64,000 nucleotides of DNA from positions 94,078-158,077 of the forward strand of contig JAFLBM010000012.1 of the NCBI GenBank assembly GCA_017303455.1, read 5' to 3'. How positions within the stretch are numbered: the first letter of the stretch is position 1; every line of letters starts with the position of its first letter. The translations under genes and the position numbers were made by a program. A model generated the notes under the pieces. It saw nothing but the letters and a program-made list of their open reading frames with translations, was not told the origin of the DNA and ran no database searches. Below are positions 35,858 to 43,621 of this stretch, one piece after another. The DNA is from Chitinophagales bacterium (GTDB taxonomy: Bacteria; Bacteroidota; Bacteroidia; Chitinophagales; Chitinophagaceae).

Positions 35858-36985
35858 ATGGACCGTATTTATTTTGATAATGCCGCCACCACCGCACTCG
35901 ATAAAGAAGTGCTGGAAGCCATGCTGCCCTACATGACCACTCATTTCGGCAATCCCTCTTCTATTTATTCTTACGGACGGGAATCAAGAATGGCTATCGA
36001 GACGGCACGGAAAACAGTGGCAAGAATACTGAATGCACATCCCGGTGAAATATTCTTTACCAGCGGTGGAACCGAAAGTGATAATATGGCCATCAGTACT
36101 GCTATACATGATCTCGGCTGCCGGCATATCATTACCTCACCGATAGAACATCATGCCGTCTTACATGCAGTGGAACATTTTGATCATGATGATGTGGTCA
36201 GCAGCAGTTTTGTGAAGATATTACCCGATGGGCATGTGGACCTGACTGATCTCGAAGACCAACTTGCGACCCATACAGAACGTTGTTTTGTTTCCCTCAT
36301 GCATGCCAACAATGAAATTGGCAACCTGCTGGATATTTATGCAGCCGGGGAGATCTGTAAAAAATACAATGCTATTTTTCATTCCGATACGGTACAGACG
36401 GTCGGGCATTATAAAATTGACCTGCGCAGCAAACCCGTGCATTTTGCAACAGGGGCGGGGCATAAATTTCACGGACCCAAAGGCGTGGGTATTTTATACA
36501 TCAATGATAATATCAAAGTAAAACCCATTATCTATGGCGGCGGGCAGGAACGCAATATGCGGGCCGGTACGGAAAACTTATATGGAATTGTTGGTTTTGC
36601 CAAAGCACTGGAACTGGCCGATGCCACTCTCGAAAAAGACAGTGCCTATATTCAATCATTAAAGACATATATGATCGAACAACTGCAAACCCAGATCAAA
36701 GGCGTGCAGTTCAATGGTGATTACAACGGTAAAAGTTTATACACCGTCTTAAATGCTTCTTTTCCCAAAACAGAGAAATCAGAAATGATCCTCTTCAACC
36801 TCGATATGCAGGGCATCTGTGTATCCGGCGGCAGCGCCTGCAGCAGCGGTGCCGATATCGGCAGCCATGTCATCCGGGCCATCAATGCCAATCCCAACCT
36901 GGTACCTGTTCGTTTTTCGTTCAGTAAACACAATACCAAAGAAGAAGTGGATGTGGTGATCAGTAAACTAAAAGAACTGATCTGA
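35858..36985 (+). CDS. Cysteine desulfurase (IscS/NifS family)
   Basis: 375 aa PLP enzyme releasing sulfur from cysteine for Fe-S clusters or tRNA thiolation. The PLP lysine is Lys203 (HKFHGPKGVG) and the active Cys328 is in GSACSSGA. The N-terminus IYFDNAATTALDKEVLEAML is canonical. It is shorter than IscS (about 404 aa) and closer to NifS-like class I enzymes of Bacteroidota. No iscU or iscA is adjacent, so its pathway (Fe-S, thiamine or tRNA) cannot be told. Confidence 0.93.
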   Translation: MDRIYFDNAATTALDKEVLEAMLPYMTTHFGNPSSIYSYGRESRMAIETARKTVARILNAHPGEIFFTSGGTESDNMAISTAIHDLGCRHIITSPIEHHAVLHAVEHFDHDDVVSSSFVKILPDGHVDLTDLEDQLATHTERCFVSLMHANNEIGNLLDIYAAGEICKKYNAIFHSDTVQTVGHYKIDLRSKPVHFATGAGHKFHGPKGVGILYINDNIKVKPIIYGGGQERNMRAGTENLYGIVGFAKALELADATLEKDSAYIQSLKTYMIEQLQTQIKGVQFNGDYNGKSLYTVLNASFPKTEKSEMILFNLDMQGICVSGGSACSSGADIGSHVIRAINANPNLVPVRFSFSKHNTKEEVDVVISKLKELI

Positions 36986-37099
36986 TCTTTCACCACAAAG
37001 TACACAGGGAATAAATGATAAATTTCCTGCCGCTTGTTAAAATATATTCCTGCCTGCAACGGTAGCTGTATCCTGCTTGTCAGGATAAAAAAAACGGGT

Positions 37100-37492
37100 A
37101 TGAGATATCTTCTTTTTGCATTGATCGTAGCTGTGCTGCCTGGTTTTCAGTGTAACAAAGACAATGACGGACTATGTGTAACCAACCTCAGTATCATTGA
37201 AACACAGGCCCCGGCAACAGGTACGACCGGAACTAACCTGCGTATACCACTCCGTTGCTCCGGTTCGGATCTTTGTTACAGTTTTTCTCATCTTGATCTG
37301 CAGGTGGTTGCTCCCCGTATCTATGAAGTAAGAACCAAAGGATGGTACCCCTGCCGGCCTGCTATCTGCGCACAGGCCATCTACTATGCCGATACAGCTG
37401 TTAATTTCATCCCTCCTGCAGCGGGACAATATATCTTCCGCTTTTATAATGACCAGTCACTTTTCAAAGCCGATACCGTTATTGTTAATTAA
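37100..37492 (+). CDS. Small lipoprotein of unknown function
   Basis: About 130 aa from ATG 37100. The signal peptide ends in a lipobox GFQC (near residue 17), then NKDNDGLCVTNLS. Four further Cys (LRCSGSDLC, YPCRPAIC) may form disulfides. The frame opens earlier at 37034, but those residues do not form a signal. CACAAAG-type repeat arms lie on both sides (36992-37010 and 37547-37570), in inverted orientation. No family recognised. Confidence 0.7.
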   Translation: MRYLLFALIVAVLPGFQCNKDNDGLCVTNLSIIETQAPATGTTGTNLRIPLRCSGSDLCYSFSHLDLQVVAPRIYEVRTKGWYPCRPAICAQAIYYADTAVNFIPPAAGQYIFRFYNDQSLFKADTVIVN

Positions 37493-37722
37493 GTGACGGT
37501 TTTTCTTACCCCATTATCCATTCTCTTTGTTCTATTTTCTACAGTAGTGTCTTTGTGCCTTCGTGTTTCAAATCATCTGTGCACCCGTGTATCTGTTGTA
37601 CTGATAAAGGAAGAAACTCAACTCGCTCCCCCCATTGTCCCTGTTCCATTTTCTGAATGAATCCCTTTCCTCCCCGTTTTCCACTCTCCCTGTTCCATTT
37701 TCCAAATAACCTTTAACAAAAA

Positions 37723-37771
37723 TAAATTTGGAACTCTACGAAAAATCCGTAGATTTACGAAAATTTCGTAG
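37723..37771 (+). promoter_or_regulatory. BlaI-type operator pair overlapping the blaI promoter
   Basis: CTACGAAAAATCCGTAG (37736-37752, imperfect) and TACGAAAATTTCGTA (37757-37771 region, perfect odd palindrome) lie side by side with centres 19 bp apart, about two helical turns. TAAATTTG at 37723-37730 is a -7-like box, so the first palindrome would cover the transcription start. The second ends 2-3 bp before the ATG. Autorepression is inferred. Confidence 0.7.
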
Positions 37772-37773
37772 AA

Positions 37774-38130
37774 ATGGAAAAACTCACCCATACCGAAGAG
37801 GAAATCCTGCAGGCCGTCTGGCGCACCGGCGAAGGCAATGTAAAATCCTTTATGGAAAACCTCGATGAACCGGCTCCATATACCACCATTGCTTCCATTG
37901 TGAAAAACCTGGAGAAGAAAGGCTATCTCCACAGCCGCCTCGTGGGGAATGCTTATTTGTATAAACCGGCGATCACCGAAGAAGACTATAAAAAGAAATT
38001 TATGGGCAACGTGGTGAAAGAATACTTTGATAATTCCTATAAAGAATTAGTCAACTTTTTCGTGGAGCAGAAAAAACTCTCTGCCAAAGAGCTCAAAGAA
38101 ATTCTAACCCTTATCGAAAAAGGAAAATAG
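37774..38130 (+). CDS. BlaI/MecI/CopY family transcriptional repressor
   Basis: 118 aa winged-helix repressor. The DNA-binding part is LTHTEEEILQAVWRTGEGNV with recognition helix TTIASIVKNLEKKGYLHS; the C-terminal helix (VVKEYFDNSYKELVNFF... KELKEILTLIEKG) dimerises. In this family, cleavage by the partner BlaR1/MecR1-type peptidase relieves repression. The partner gene follows 51 bp downstream. Two palindromic sites lie directly upstream. The inducing signal is unknown; no beta-lactamase is within the pair, though a serine hydrolase lies 13 kb away. Confidence 0.93.
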   Translation: MEKLTHTEEEILQAVWRTGEGNVKSFMENLDEPAPYTTIASIVKNLEKKGYLHSRLVGNAYLYKPAITEEDYKKKFMGNVVKEYFDNSYKELVNFFVEQKKLSAKELKEILTLIEKGK

Positions 38131-38181
38131 CCCTGGTGACCCTGTCAACTTTTTAACCAGTTAACCTGTCAACTTTTCCCC

Positions 38182-40176
38182 ATGCCCCTGATCATCACTT
38201 ATCTTATCAAACTGTCGGTCTGCCTGGCCGTTGTATTTTTATTTTACCAGTTGGTGCTGCGCAAGCTGACCTTCTATAACTGGAACCGCTGGTACCTGCT
38301 GGGATATACATTGCTGTCTTTTTATATTCCCTTTATTAATATTTCCCCGGTACTCGAAAAAAATGAATGGACCAACAGTGATGTGATAACCTGGGTGCCC
38401 GTCATCGTCAGCAGCAGCAGCAACTCACTCAGCACCTGGGATATGATTGTATTATTCGTGGCTGCCGGTGTGCTGGTCATGCTGGTACGTTTACTGATCC
38501 AGTTACTCTCTTTTCGTAAGATGATGAAAAAAGCGACAAAGGTTAGTGAAGACGGTATGACGATCTACCAGGTGGATGACAATATTATTCCCTTCTCTTT
38601 TGGTAATTCCATCTTTATCAACCGGGAGCTGCACAATGAAACAGAACTGCAGGAGATCATCCGCCATGAGTTTGTACATGTGAAACAAAAACACAGCCTC
38701 GATATTATCTGGGGAGAATTGTTATGCCTGTTCAACTGGTACAATCCCTTTGCCTGGTTATTGAAAAAAGCCATCCGCCAGAATTTAGAATTCATCGCAG
38801 ATCATAAAGTGCTGGAACACGGCGTGGATAAAAAGCAATACCAGTACCTGTTGTTAAAAGTCATCGGTAATAATCATTTTAGTATAGCCAATCAATTCAA
38901 TTTTTCTTCACTCAAAAAACGTATAGCCATGATGAACAAAATGAAAAGTGCCAAACGAAACCTGGTGCGTTTCCTCTTCCTGTTGCCGGTGCTGGCCATC
39001 ATCCTGTTATCCTTCAGGGAGCAATTGAGCCGTACCACTTCCGGCGACCAGCCGCAGGAACCGGTACAAACTATTATTCCCCCTGCTTACACGGATACCG
39101 TTCAGGAACAACGGCACCCCAACAAAAAAGGGTATTACATTGATGTAAAGAATAACGAAGGCAATTGCCTCATTGTGATCAAAGACAAAAACCGCAAAGA
39201 AGTAAAACGCCTGCTCATGACCGAATGGAATGAGAAAAGCGATTACTATGAAAATCTCTACGGCAAAGTGCCGCCACCACCGCCGCCTGCTCCCCCAACA
39301 GCTTTGTCTGAATTTGGTATAGAATTTAAAGGGAATGCTGAATATGTAGAAGTATGGATAAAGGACCGGGAAATTGAAAAGTATAATCTGCTTAATGCAA
39401 AAGAAAAAGAAGCGTTTGAAAAAAAATACGGAAAAATTCCACCACCGCCACCTGTTGCACCCCTGCCCACCGAAGTCCAGTGGACCGAAGCAGCGAACCC
39501 GGATGTAAGATCCATTACGGTGAATAATGAGAAAGCCACGGTGGTTTTAAAAACAGGCAAGAAAGAAGAGTATGATCTTTCCGATCCCAAACAGAAAAAA
39601 AGTTTTGAAGACAAATATGATCTGCCCGAGCCACCGGTACCTCCCGCAGCACCAACTGCATTAGGGGAACTGGATGCACCCCTGCCTCCATTACCACCTC
39701 AATCAGCAACCGGCGTAAAACATCCCGCTGCACCACCTGTTCCTCCCCAACCACCCAAAGCACCGAAGAAAGGATCAACCACGATGCTGATCAATGCAGA
39801 TACATTAGTATGGGCCAGTGGAAAAGGAATATTGACCCTGAAAGGAAATGCCACCCTGCAAACCGGAACTACCAACGACATCAGTATAACTGCCAGCACG
39901 ATCAATCTCAAAAATAATCCCCCGCTGGTAATAGTGAATGGCAAAGAAGCCGACCTCAGCAAAGATTTTGTAGCCGGAAAAAAATCGAAAATGAAACTGG
40001 TCAGCCTGGAAAAAGACGAAGCGATAAAAAAATATGGGACGAAAGGAAAAAACGGCGCTATCGAGATCAGTACGTTCTCCGAAGCCGTCACTCCCAAACA
40101 ACCCGTTCAGCCTTCCTTCCTGTTCAATCCCTACCAGCAAAAAAAACCGGGAGAAAAAGCAGATGATGGTTGTTAA
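38182..40176 (+). CDS. M56 family (BlaR1-like) membrane metallopeptidase with Pro-rich and TonB-plug-like tail
   Basis: 664 aa. Four membrane helices (about 1-30, 35-55, 88-110 and 264-282) surround the cytosolic zinc site HEFVH (His162, His166). The extracytoplasmic part is not a penicillin-binding domain. It has three alternating units of an acidic DxKNKEE-like strand module followed by PPPPPPAPP-rich linkers (near residues 365, 420 and 485), then a strand domain ending YGTKGKNGAIEIST, the signature of TonB-receptor plug-like tails common in Bacteroidota M56 proteins. It probably senses envelope signals and inactivates the upstream repressor. Confidence 0.9.
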   Translation: MPLIITYLIKLSVCLAVVFLFYQLVLRKLTFYNWNRWYLLGYTLLSFYIPFINISPVLEKNEWTNSDVITWVPVIVSSSSNSLSTWDMIVLFVAAGVLVMLVRLLIQLLSFRKMMKKATKVSEDGMTIYQVDDNIIPFSFGNSIFINRELHNETELQEIIRHEFVHVKQKHSLDIIWGELLCLFNWYNPFAWLLKKAIRQNLEFIADHKVLEHGVDKKQYQYLLLKVIGNNHFSIANQFNFSSLKKRIAMMNKMKSAKRNLVRFLFLLPVLAIILLSFREQLSRTTSGDQPQEPVQTIIPPAYTDTVQEQRHPNKKGYYIDVKNNEGNCLIVIKDKNRKEVKRLLMTEWNEKSDYYENLYGKVPPPPPPAPPTALSEFGIEFKGNAEYVEVWIKDREIEKYNLLNAKEKEAFEKKYGKIPPPPPVAPLPTEVQWTEAANPDVRSITVNNEKATVVLKTGKKEEYDLSDPKQKKSFEDKYDLPEPPVPPAAPTALGELDAPLPPLPPQSATGVKHPAAPPVPPQPPKAPKKGSTTMLINADTLVWASGKGILTLKGNATLQTGTTNDISITASTINLKNNPPLVIVNGKEADLSKDFVAGKKSKMKLVSLEKDEAIKKYGTKGKNGAIEISTFSEAVTPKQPVQPSFLFNPYQQKKPGEKADDGC

Positions 40177-40190
40177 TAAAAATGACTTTC

Positions 40191-40255
40191 CCACAAACCT
40201 GCCTGCCTGTCTACCTGCCGAAGGCATGGCAGACAGGGGCACTAAGAACACAAAG
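40191..40255. repeat. CACAAAG repeat interrupted by a CCTGCC hairpin
   Basis: CCACAAA (40191-40197), then a 40 bp hairpin with CCTGCCTGCCTGTCTACCTG and its inverse GCATGGCAGACAGG, then GGCACTAAGAACACAAAG. The break after CCACAAA is the same point as in the element at 12603-12680. Confidence 0.8.
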
Positions 40256-40302
40256 TTGTTGGTGCTTTTTTTTTGCTTAAAGGGGTTACAGGAAATCTTC
40301 CA

Positions 40303-40365
40303 GCGCCTTGTTCCGTCCTGTTAAGGAAACTGGCAATTGTAATACTGCCGGGCGGAACACAGTGC
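40303..40365. repeat. Long-loop hairpin, copy 1
   Basis: The left arm GCGCCTTGTTCCGTCC (40303-40318) faces GGGCGGAACACAGTGC (40350-40365) across a 31-base loop. The left arm is identical to that at 52703-52718; the loops are unrelated. Confidence 0.75.
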
Positions 40366-40706
40366 CTTTTGGAATTACATATATCATGCAGCAGGGTATT
40401 CAACAACCAGTACAACAGTAAAATACTATTACAATTTGCCGGAGTCTTCGTGTGCGTTGGCCCGGCAACGCTGCGGAGCAATTGCGGTTGCCTTGATCTT
40501 TTTGTTTCTTTTTCCATCAAGGGAAAAAGAAAGGAGAGCAATTGAAAGCTGGACAGACTATTAAATCAGCAGTGTTGGAAACTTCAACACATAGTACCAC
40601 ATACTCAGTGCCTTTGTGCTTCTGTGTTTCAAAACTTATGAATTACAATAAAAGGAAAAAATCAACCAGGGGGTAAGACTCCAGGCTATAGACTAACGAC
40701 TCCGGG

Positions 40707-40928
40707 CTATAGATAATACCAGGGATTCCGCTTCGCCGCCATCACATATTTCCGCACATTCCGGAAAAAGGCCAGCACCATGTAGATAATAATAGGAGAG
40801 CCCATCGTCAGGATGGACGCATACATAAAATACTGCCGGATCTTGCTGGTCGCAATACCCAGCCGGTTGCCGATGGCCGTGCAAACGCCAAAAGCATTCC
40901 ATTCCACCATATCTTTAAACCGGTTCAT
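40707..40928 (-). CDS. PspC-domain small membrane protein
   Basis: 73 aa. Residues 1-35 (VEWNAFGVCTAIGNRLGIAT then SKIRQYFMYASIL) are a PspC domain with one helix continuing into GSPIIIYMVLAFF, and a basic tail KRNPWYYL. PspC proteins act in envelope stress responses, often as membrane regulators. No pspA or pspB is seen nearby. The stop codon lies inside a tandem repeat phrase (GGCTATAGA), so the last residue or two may be repeat-derived. Confidence 0.85.
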   Translation of the reverse strand: MNRFKDMVEWNAFGVCTAIGNRLGIATSKIRQYFMYASILTMGSPIIIYMVLAFFRNVRKYVMAAKRNPWYYL

Positions 40929-41012
40929 ACCACTAAAGTAGAGAATTTGAACAAACCCCGCAACAGCAGGTTATACAGACGGGTGATTTTCGTACTTTCG
41001 CAGCACTTTTTC

Positions 41013-41081
41013 GGTTCATAGTTCATGGCGCATAGTTCATAGACGGGTGGCCATGAACCATTAACAATGAACCATGAACTT
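41013..41081. repeat. TTCATAG-type inverted phrase upstream of aconitase
   Basis: GGTTCATAGTTCATGG then CGCATAGTTCATA on the left (41013-41041) faces CCATGAACCATTAACAATGA then ACCATGAACTT on the right (41051-41081). It lies in the aconitase leader. TACTTTCG (40993-41000) just upstream could be the -7 box, placing the hairpin in the 5'-UTR. Confidence 0.65.
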
Positions 41082-41096
41082 CTAAATTAAAATTCA

Positions 41097-43367
41097 ATGG
41101 TTTTCGATCTTGACCTCATCAAAAAACACTACAGTGAAATGCCTGCCAAAGTGGATGCCGCCCGCAAAGCCCTGGGTCGTCCGCTCACCTTAGCAGAAAA
41201 AATATTGTACTCCCACCTCTGGACGGGTGTGCCCATCACCGATTTTGAAAGAGGAAAAGCCTATGTGGATTTTGCCCCCGACAGGGTAGCCATGCAGGAT
41301 GCCACCGCCCAGATGGCCCTGTTGCAGTTCGATACCACCGGCCGCAAAAAAGTAGCCGTGCCCAGCACCGTGCATTGCGATCACCTGATCGTGGCCAAAA
41401 CAGAAGGCAAGGCCGACTTAACCAAAGCCGTTACCGACAACGAAGAAGTCTATAATTTTCTCTCTTCCATTTCCAATAAATACGGCATCGGTTTCTGGAA
41501 ACCGGGTGCCGGTATCATTCACCAGGTGGTATTGGAAAACTATGCCTTTCCCGGTGGCATGATGATCGGAACCGATTCACACACCGTCAATGCCGGTGGT
41601 CTCGGTATGGTGGCCATTGGAGTAGGAGGTGCCGATGCCTGTGATGTAATGGCCGGCCTCAGTTGGGAACTCTTAATGCCCAAACTCATCGGGGTAAAAC
41701 TCACCGGCAAACTCAATGGCTGGACGGCGCCCAAAGATGTGATCTTAAAAGTGGCCGGTATCCTCACCGTAAAAGGTGGTACCAATGCCATCGTGGAATA
41801 TTTTGGCGAAGGGGCCCGGAGCATGAGCTGCACCGGTAAAGGCACCATCTGTAATATGGGTGCGGAAATTGGTGCGACAACTTCTACGTTTGGCTATGAT
41901 GATAGCATGAGCCGTTACCTCAAAGCTACTGGCCGTGCTGAAGTAGCTGCCGAAGCGGATAAAATAAAAGAATACTTAACCGGTGATGCAGAAGCCTATG
42001 CCAACCCGGAAAAATACTTCGACCAGGTTATCGAGATCAACCTCAGTGAACTGGAACCGCATTTGAACGGGCCTTTCACTCCCGACCTCGCTACACCTAT
42101 TTCCAAAATGAAAGAAGAAGCAGCGAAGAATGGCTGGCCTACAAAAATTGAAGTGGGTCTCATCGGTTCCTGCACCAACTCTTCCTATGAAGATATCAGC
42201 CGGGCGGTTAGTTTAGCCAGGCAGGTAAAAGCAAAAGGATTACAATTAAAATCAGAGTTCACCATCACTCCCGGTTCTGAACTCGTTCGTTATACTATTG
42301 AAAGAGATGGTTTCTTAAATGTTTTTGAAGAAATCGGTGCCACCGTATTTGCCAATGCCTGCGGACCCTGTATCGGTATGTGGGACCGTATGGGTGCCGA
42401 GAAGCAGGAGAAGAACACCATCGTGCATTCCTTCAACCGCAACTTTGCCAAACGGGCCGATGGCAACCCCAACACCATGGCCTTTGTGGCTTCACCGGAA
42501 TTAGTAACGGCGTTAGCCATTGCCGGCGACCTGAACTTCAACCCGCTGACAGATACACTCACCAATGATAAAGGCGAACAGGTAAAACTCGATGCACCCG
42601 GTGGTGATGAATTACCCGTGAAAGGTTTTGCCGTGGAAGATGCCGGTTACCAGGCACCTGCTGAAGACGGAAGCAAAGTGCAGGTGGCCGTGAAGCCCGA
42701 CAGCAAACGCCTGCAATTACTCTATCCTTTCGCTGCCTGGGAAGGCACCGATCTCAAAGGATTAAAACTGCTCATCAAAGCCAAAGGAAAATGCACCACC
42801 GATCATATCAGTATGGCCGGTCCCTGGTTAAAGTTCCGGGGTCATTTGGATAATATCAGTAACAACCTGCTCATTGGCGCTACCAATTTCTTCAATGAAA
42901 AAACAGACAGCGTTAAAAACCAGCTCACCGGTGAATATGGCACCGTGCCCAATACCCAACGGGCTTATAAAGCAGCCGGTGTCGGCAGCATTGTGGTGGG
43001 TGATGAAAACTATGGTGAAGGTTCTTCCCGGGAACATGCGGCCATGGAGCCCCGGCATCTCGGTGTGCGGGTGGTACTGGTCAAATCTTTTGCCCGTATC
43101 CACGAAACCAACCTCAAGAAGCAGGGTATGCTCGCCATCACTTTTGCCAATAAAGAAGACTACAACAAGATCCTCGAAGACGACAGCATTGATGTGGAAG
43201 GTCTGCTCGCCTTTGCCCCCGGCAAGCAACTGCAGCTCGTCCTCAACCACAAAGACGGCAGCAGCGAAACCATTGCCGTCAACCATAGCTACAACCAGCA
43301 ACAAATAGAATGGTTCAAGGCAGGTGGTGCGTTGAATGTGATTCGTTCTGAATTCGCAAAGTCCTGA
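41097..43367 (+). CDS. acn: Aconitate hydratase, mitochondrial type
   Basis: 756 aa TCA-cycle enzyme interconverting citrate and isocitrate. 4Fe-4S ligands are Cys359 ([10 protein letters not shown]), Cys422 and Cys425 (CGPCIGMWD). [14 protein letters not shown] and the C-terminal swivel motif [18 protein letters not shown] are canonical. The length and the [17 protein letters not shown] segment place it with the mitochondrial-type aconitases common in Bacteroidota. The stop codon lies inside a REP-like repeat (43363-43384). A strong terminator follows. Confidence 0.97.
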   Translation: MVFDLDLIKKHYSEMPAKVDAARKALGRPLTLAEKILYSHLWTGVPITDFERGKAYVDFAPDRVAMQDATAQMALLQFDTTGRKKVAVPSTVHCDHLIVAKTEGKADLTKAVTDNEEVYNFLSSISNKYGIGFWKPGAGIIHQVVLENYAFPGGMMIGTDSHTVNAGGLGMVAIGVGGADACDVMAGLSWELLMPKLIGVKLTGKLNGWTAPKDVILKVAGILTVKGGTNAIVEYFGEGARSMSCTGKGTICNMGAEIGATTSTFGYDDSMSRYLKATGRAEVAAEADKIKEYLTGDAEAYANPEKYFDQVIEINLSELEPHLNGPFTPDLATPISKMKEEAAKNGWPTKIEVGLIGSCTNSSYEDISRAVSLARQVKAKGLQLKSEFTITPGSELVRYTIERDGFLNVFEEIGATVFANACGPCIGMWDRMGAEKQEKNTIVHSFNRNFAKRADGNPNTMAFVASPELVTALAIAGDLNFNPLTDTLTNDKGEQVKLDAPGGDELPVKGFAVEDAGYQAPAEDGSKVQVAVKPDSKRLQLLYPFAAWEGTDLKGLKLLIKAKGKCTTDHISMAGPWLKFRGHLDNISNNLLIGATNFFNEKTDSVKNQLTGEYGTVPNTQRAYKAAGVGSIVVGDENYGEGSSREHAAMEPRHLGVRVVLVKSFARIHETNLKKQGMLAITFANKEDYNKILEDDSIDVEGLLAFAPGKQLQLVLNHKDGSSETIAVNHSYNQQQIEWFKAGGALNVIRSEFAKS

Positions 43368-43384
43368 GCGTAGCCGAAGGATCA
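43363..43384. repeat. REP-like element overlapping the aconitase stop codon
   Basis: TCCTGAGCGTAGCCGAAGGA matches in reverse the GATCCTTCGACTTCACTCAG element at 9931-9950. The TGA in TCC-TGA-GCG is the aconitase stop. The repeat therefore sets the end of the protein (…FAKS). Confidence 0.7.
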
Positions 43385-43414
43385 TTCCGAGGCACGAGGA
43401 ATCTAACTCATATC

Positions 43415-43446
43415 AAAGTCCTGCTGAACAAGCGGGACTTTTTATT
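43415..43446 (+). terminator. Aconitase terminator
   Basis: AAAGTCCTGCT (43415-43425) pairs with AGCGGGACTTT (43431-43441; one T-G pair) across the loop GAACA, followed by TTATTT. It separates aconitase from the restriction island. Confidence 0.85.
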
Positions 43447-43621
43447 TACCGGCTGCGGTGCTGCTGGCATCGCCTGTTGCGGCGCTCCGTTCATCGTTCT
43501 GGTCACTGCCTCACATTAACGGATTTGTGGTTACTTAGTCAATTAGGGAGGTGTAAGTGTTTTACTGTTCGGTAATTCTCAAAGCTTTGCTTATTTTCGG
43601 CTATAAACCATTAAGCCAGGA

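Larger units (their letters stand above)
40177..40706. other. 530 bp gene-free, repeat-rich gap
   Basis: No supported gene. It contains the nested CACAAAG/CCTGCC element (40191-40255), a two-copy hairpin (40303-40365), an inverted CACAAAG arm (40602-40627) and a tandem phrase GACTCCAGGCTATAGACTAA repeated once (about 40676-40716) that runs into the pspC-like gene and forms its stop codon. Open frames here are translated repeats. Confidence 0.7.
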
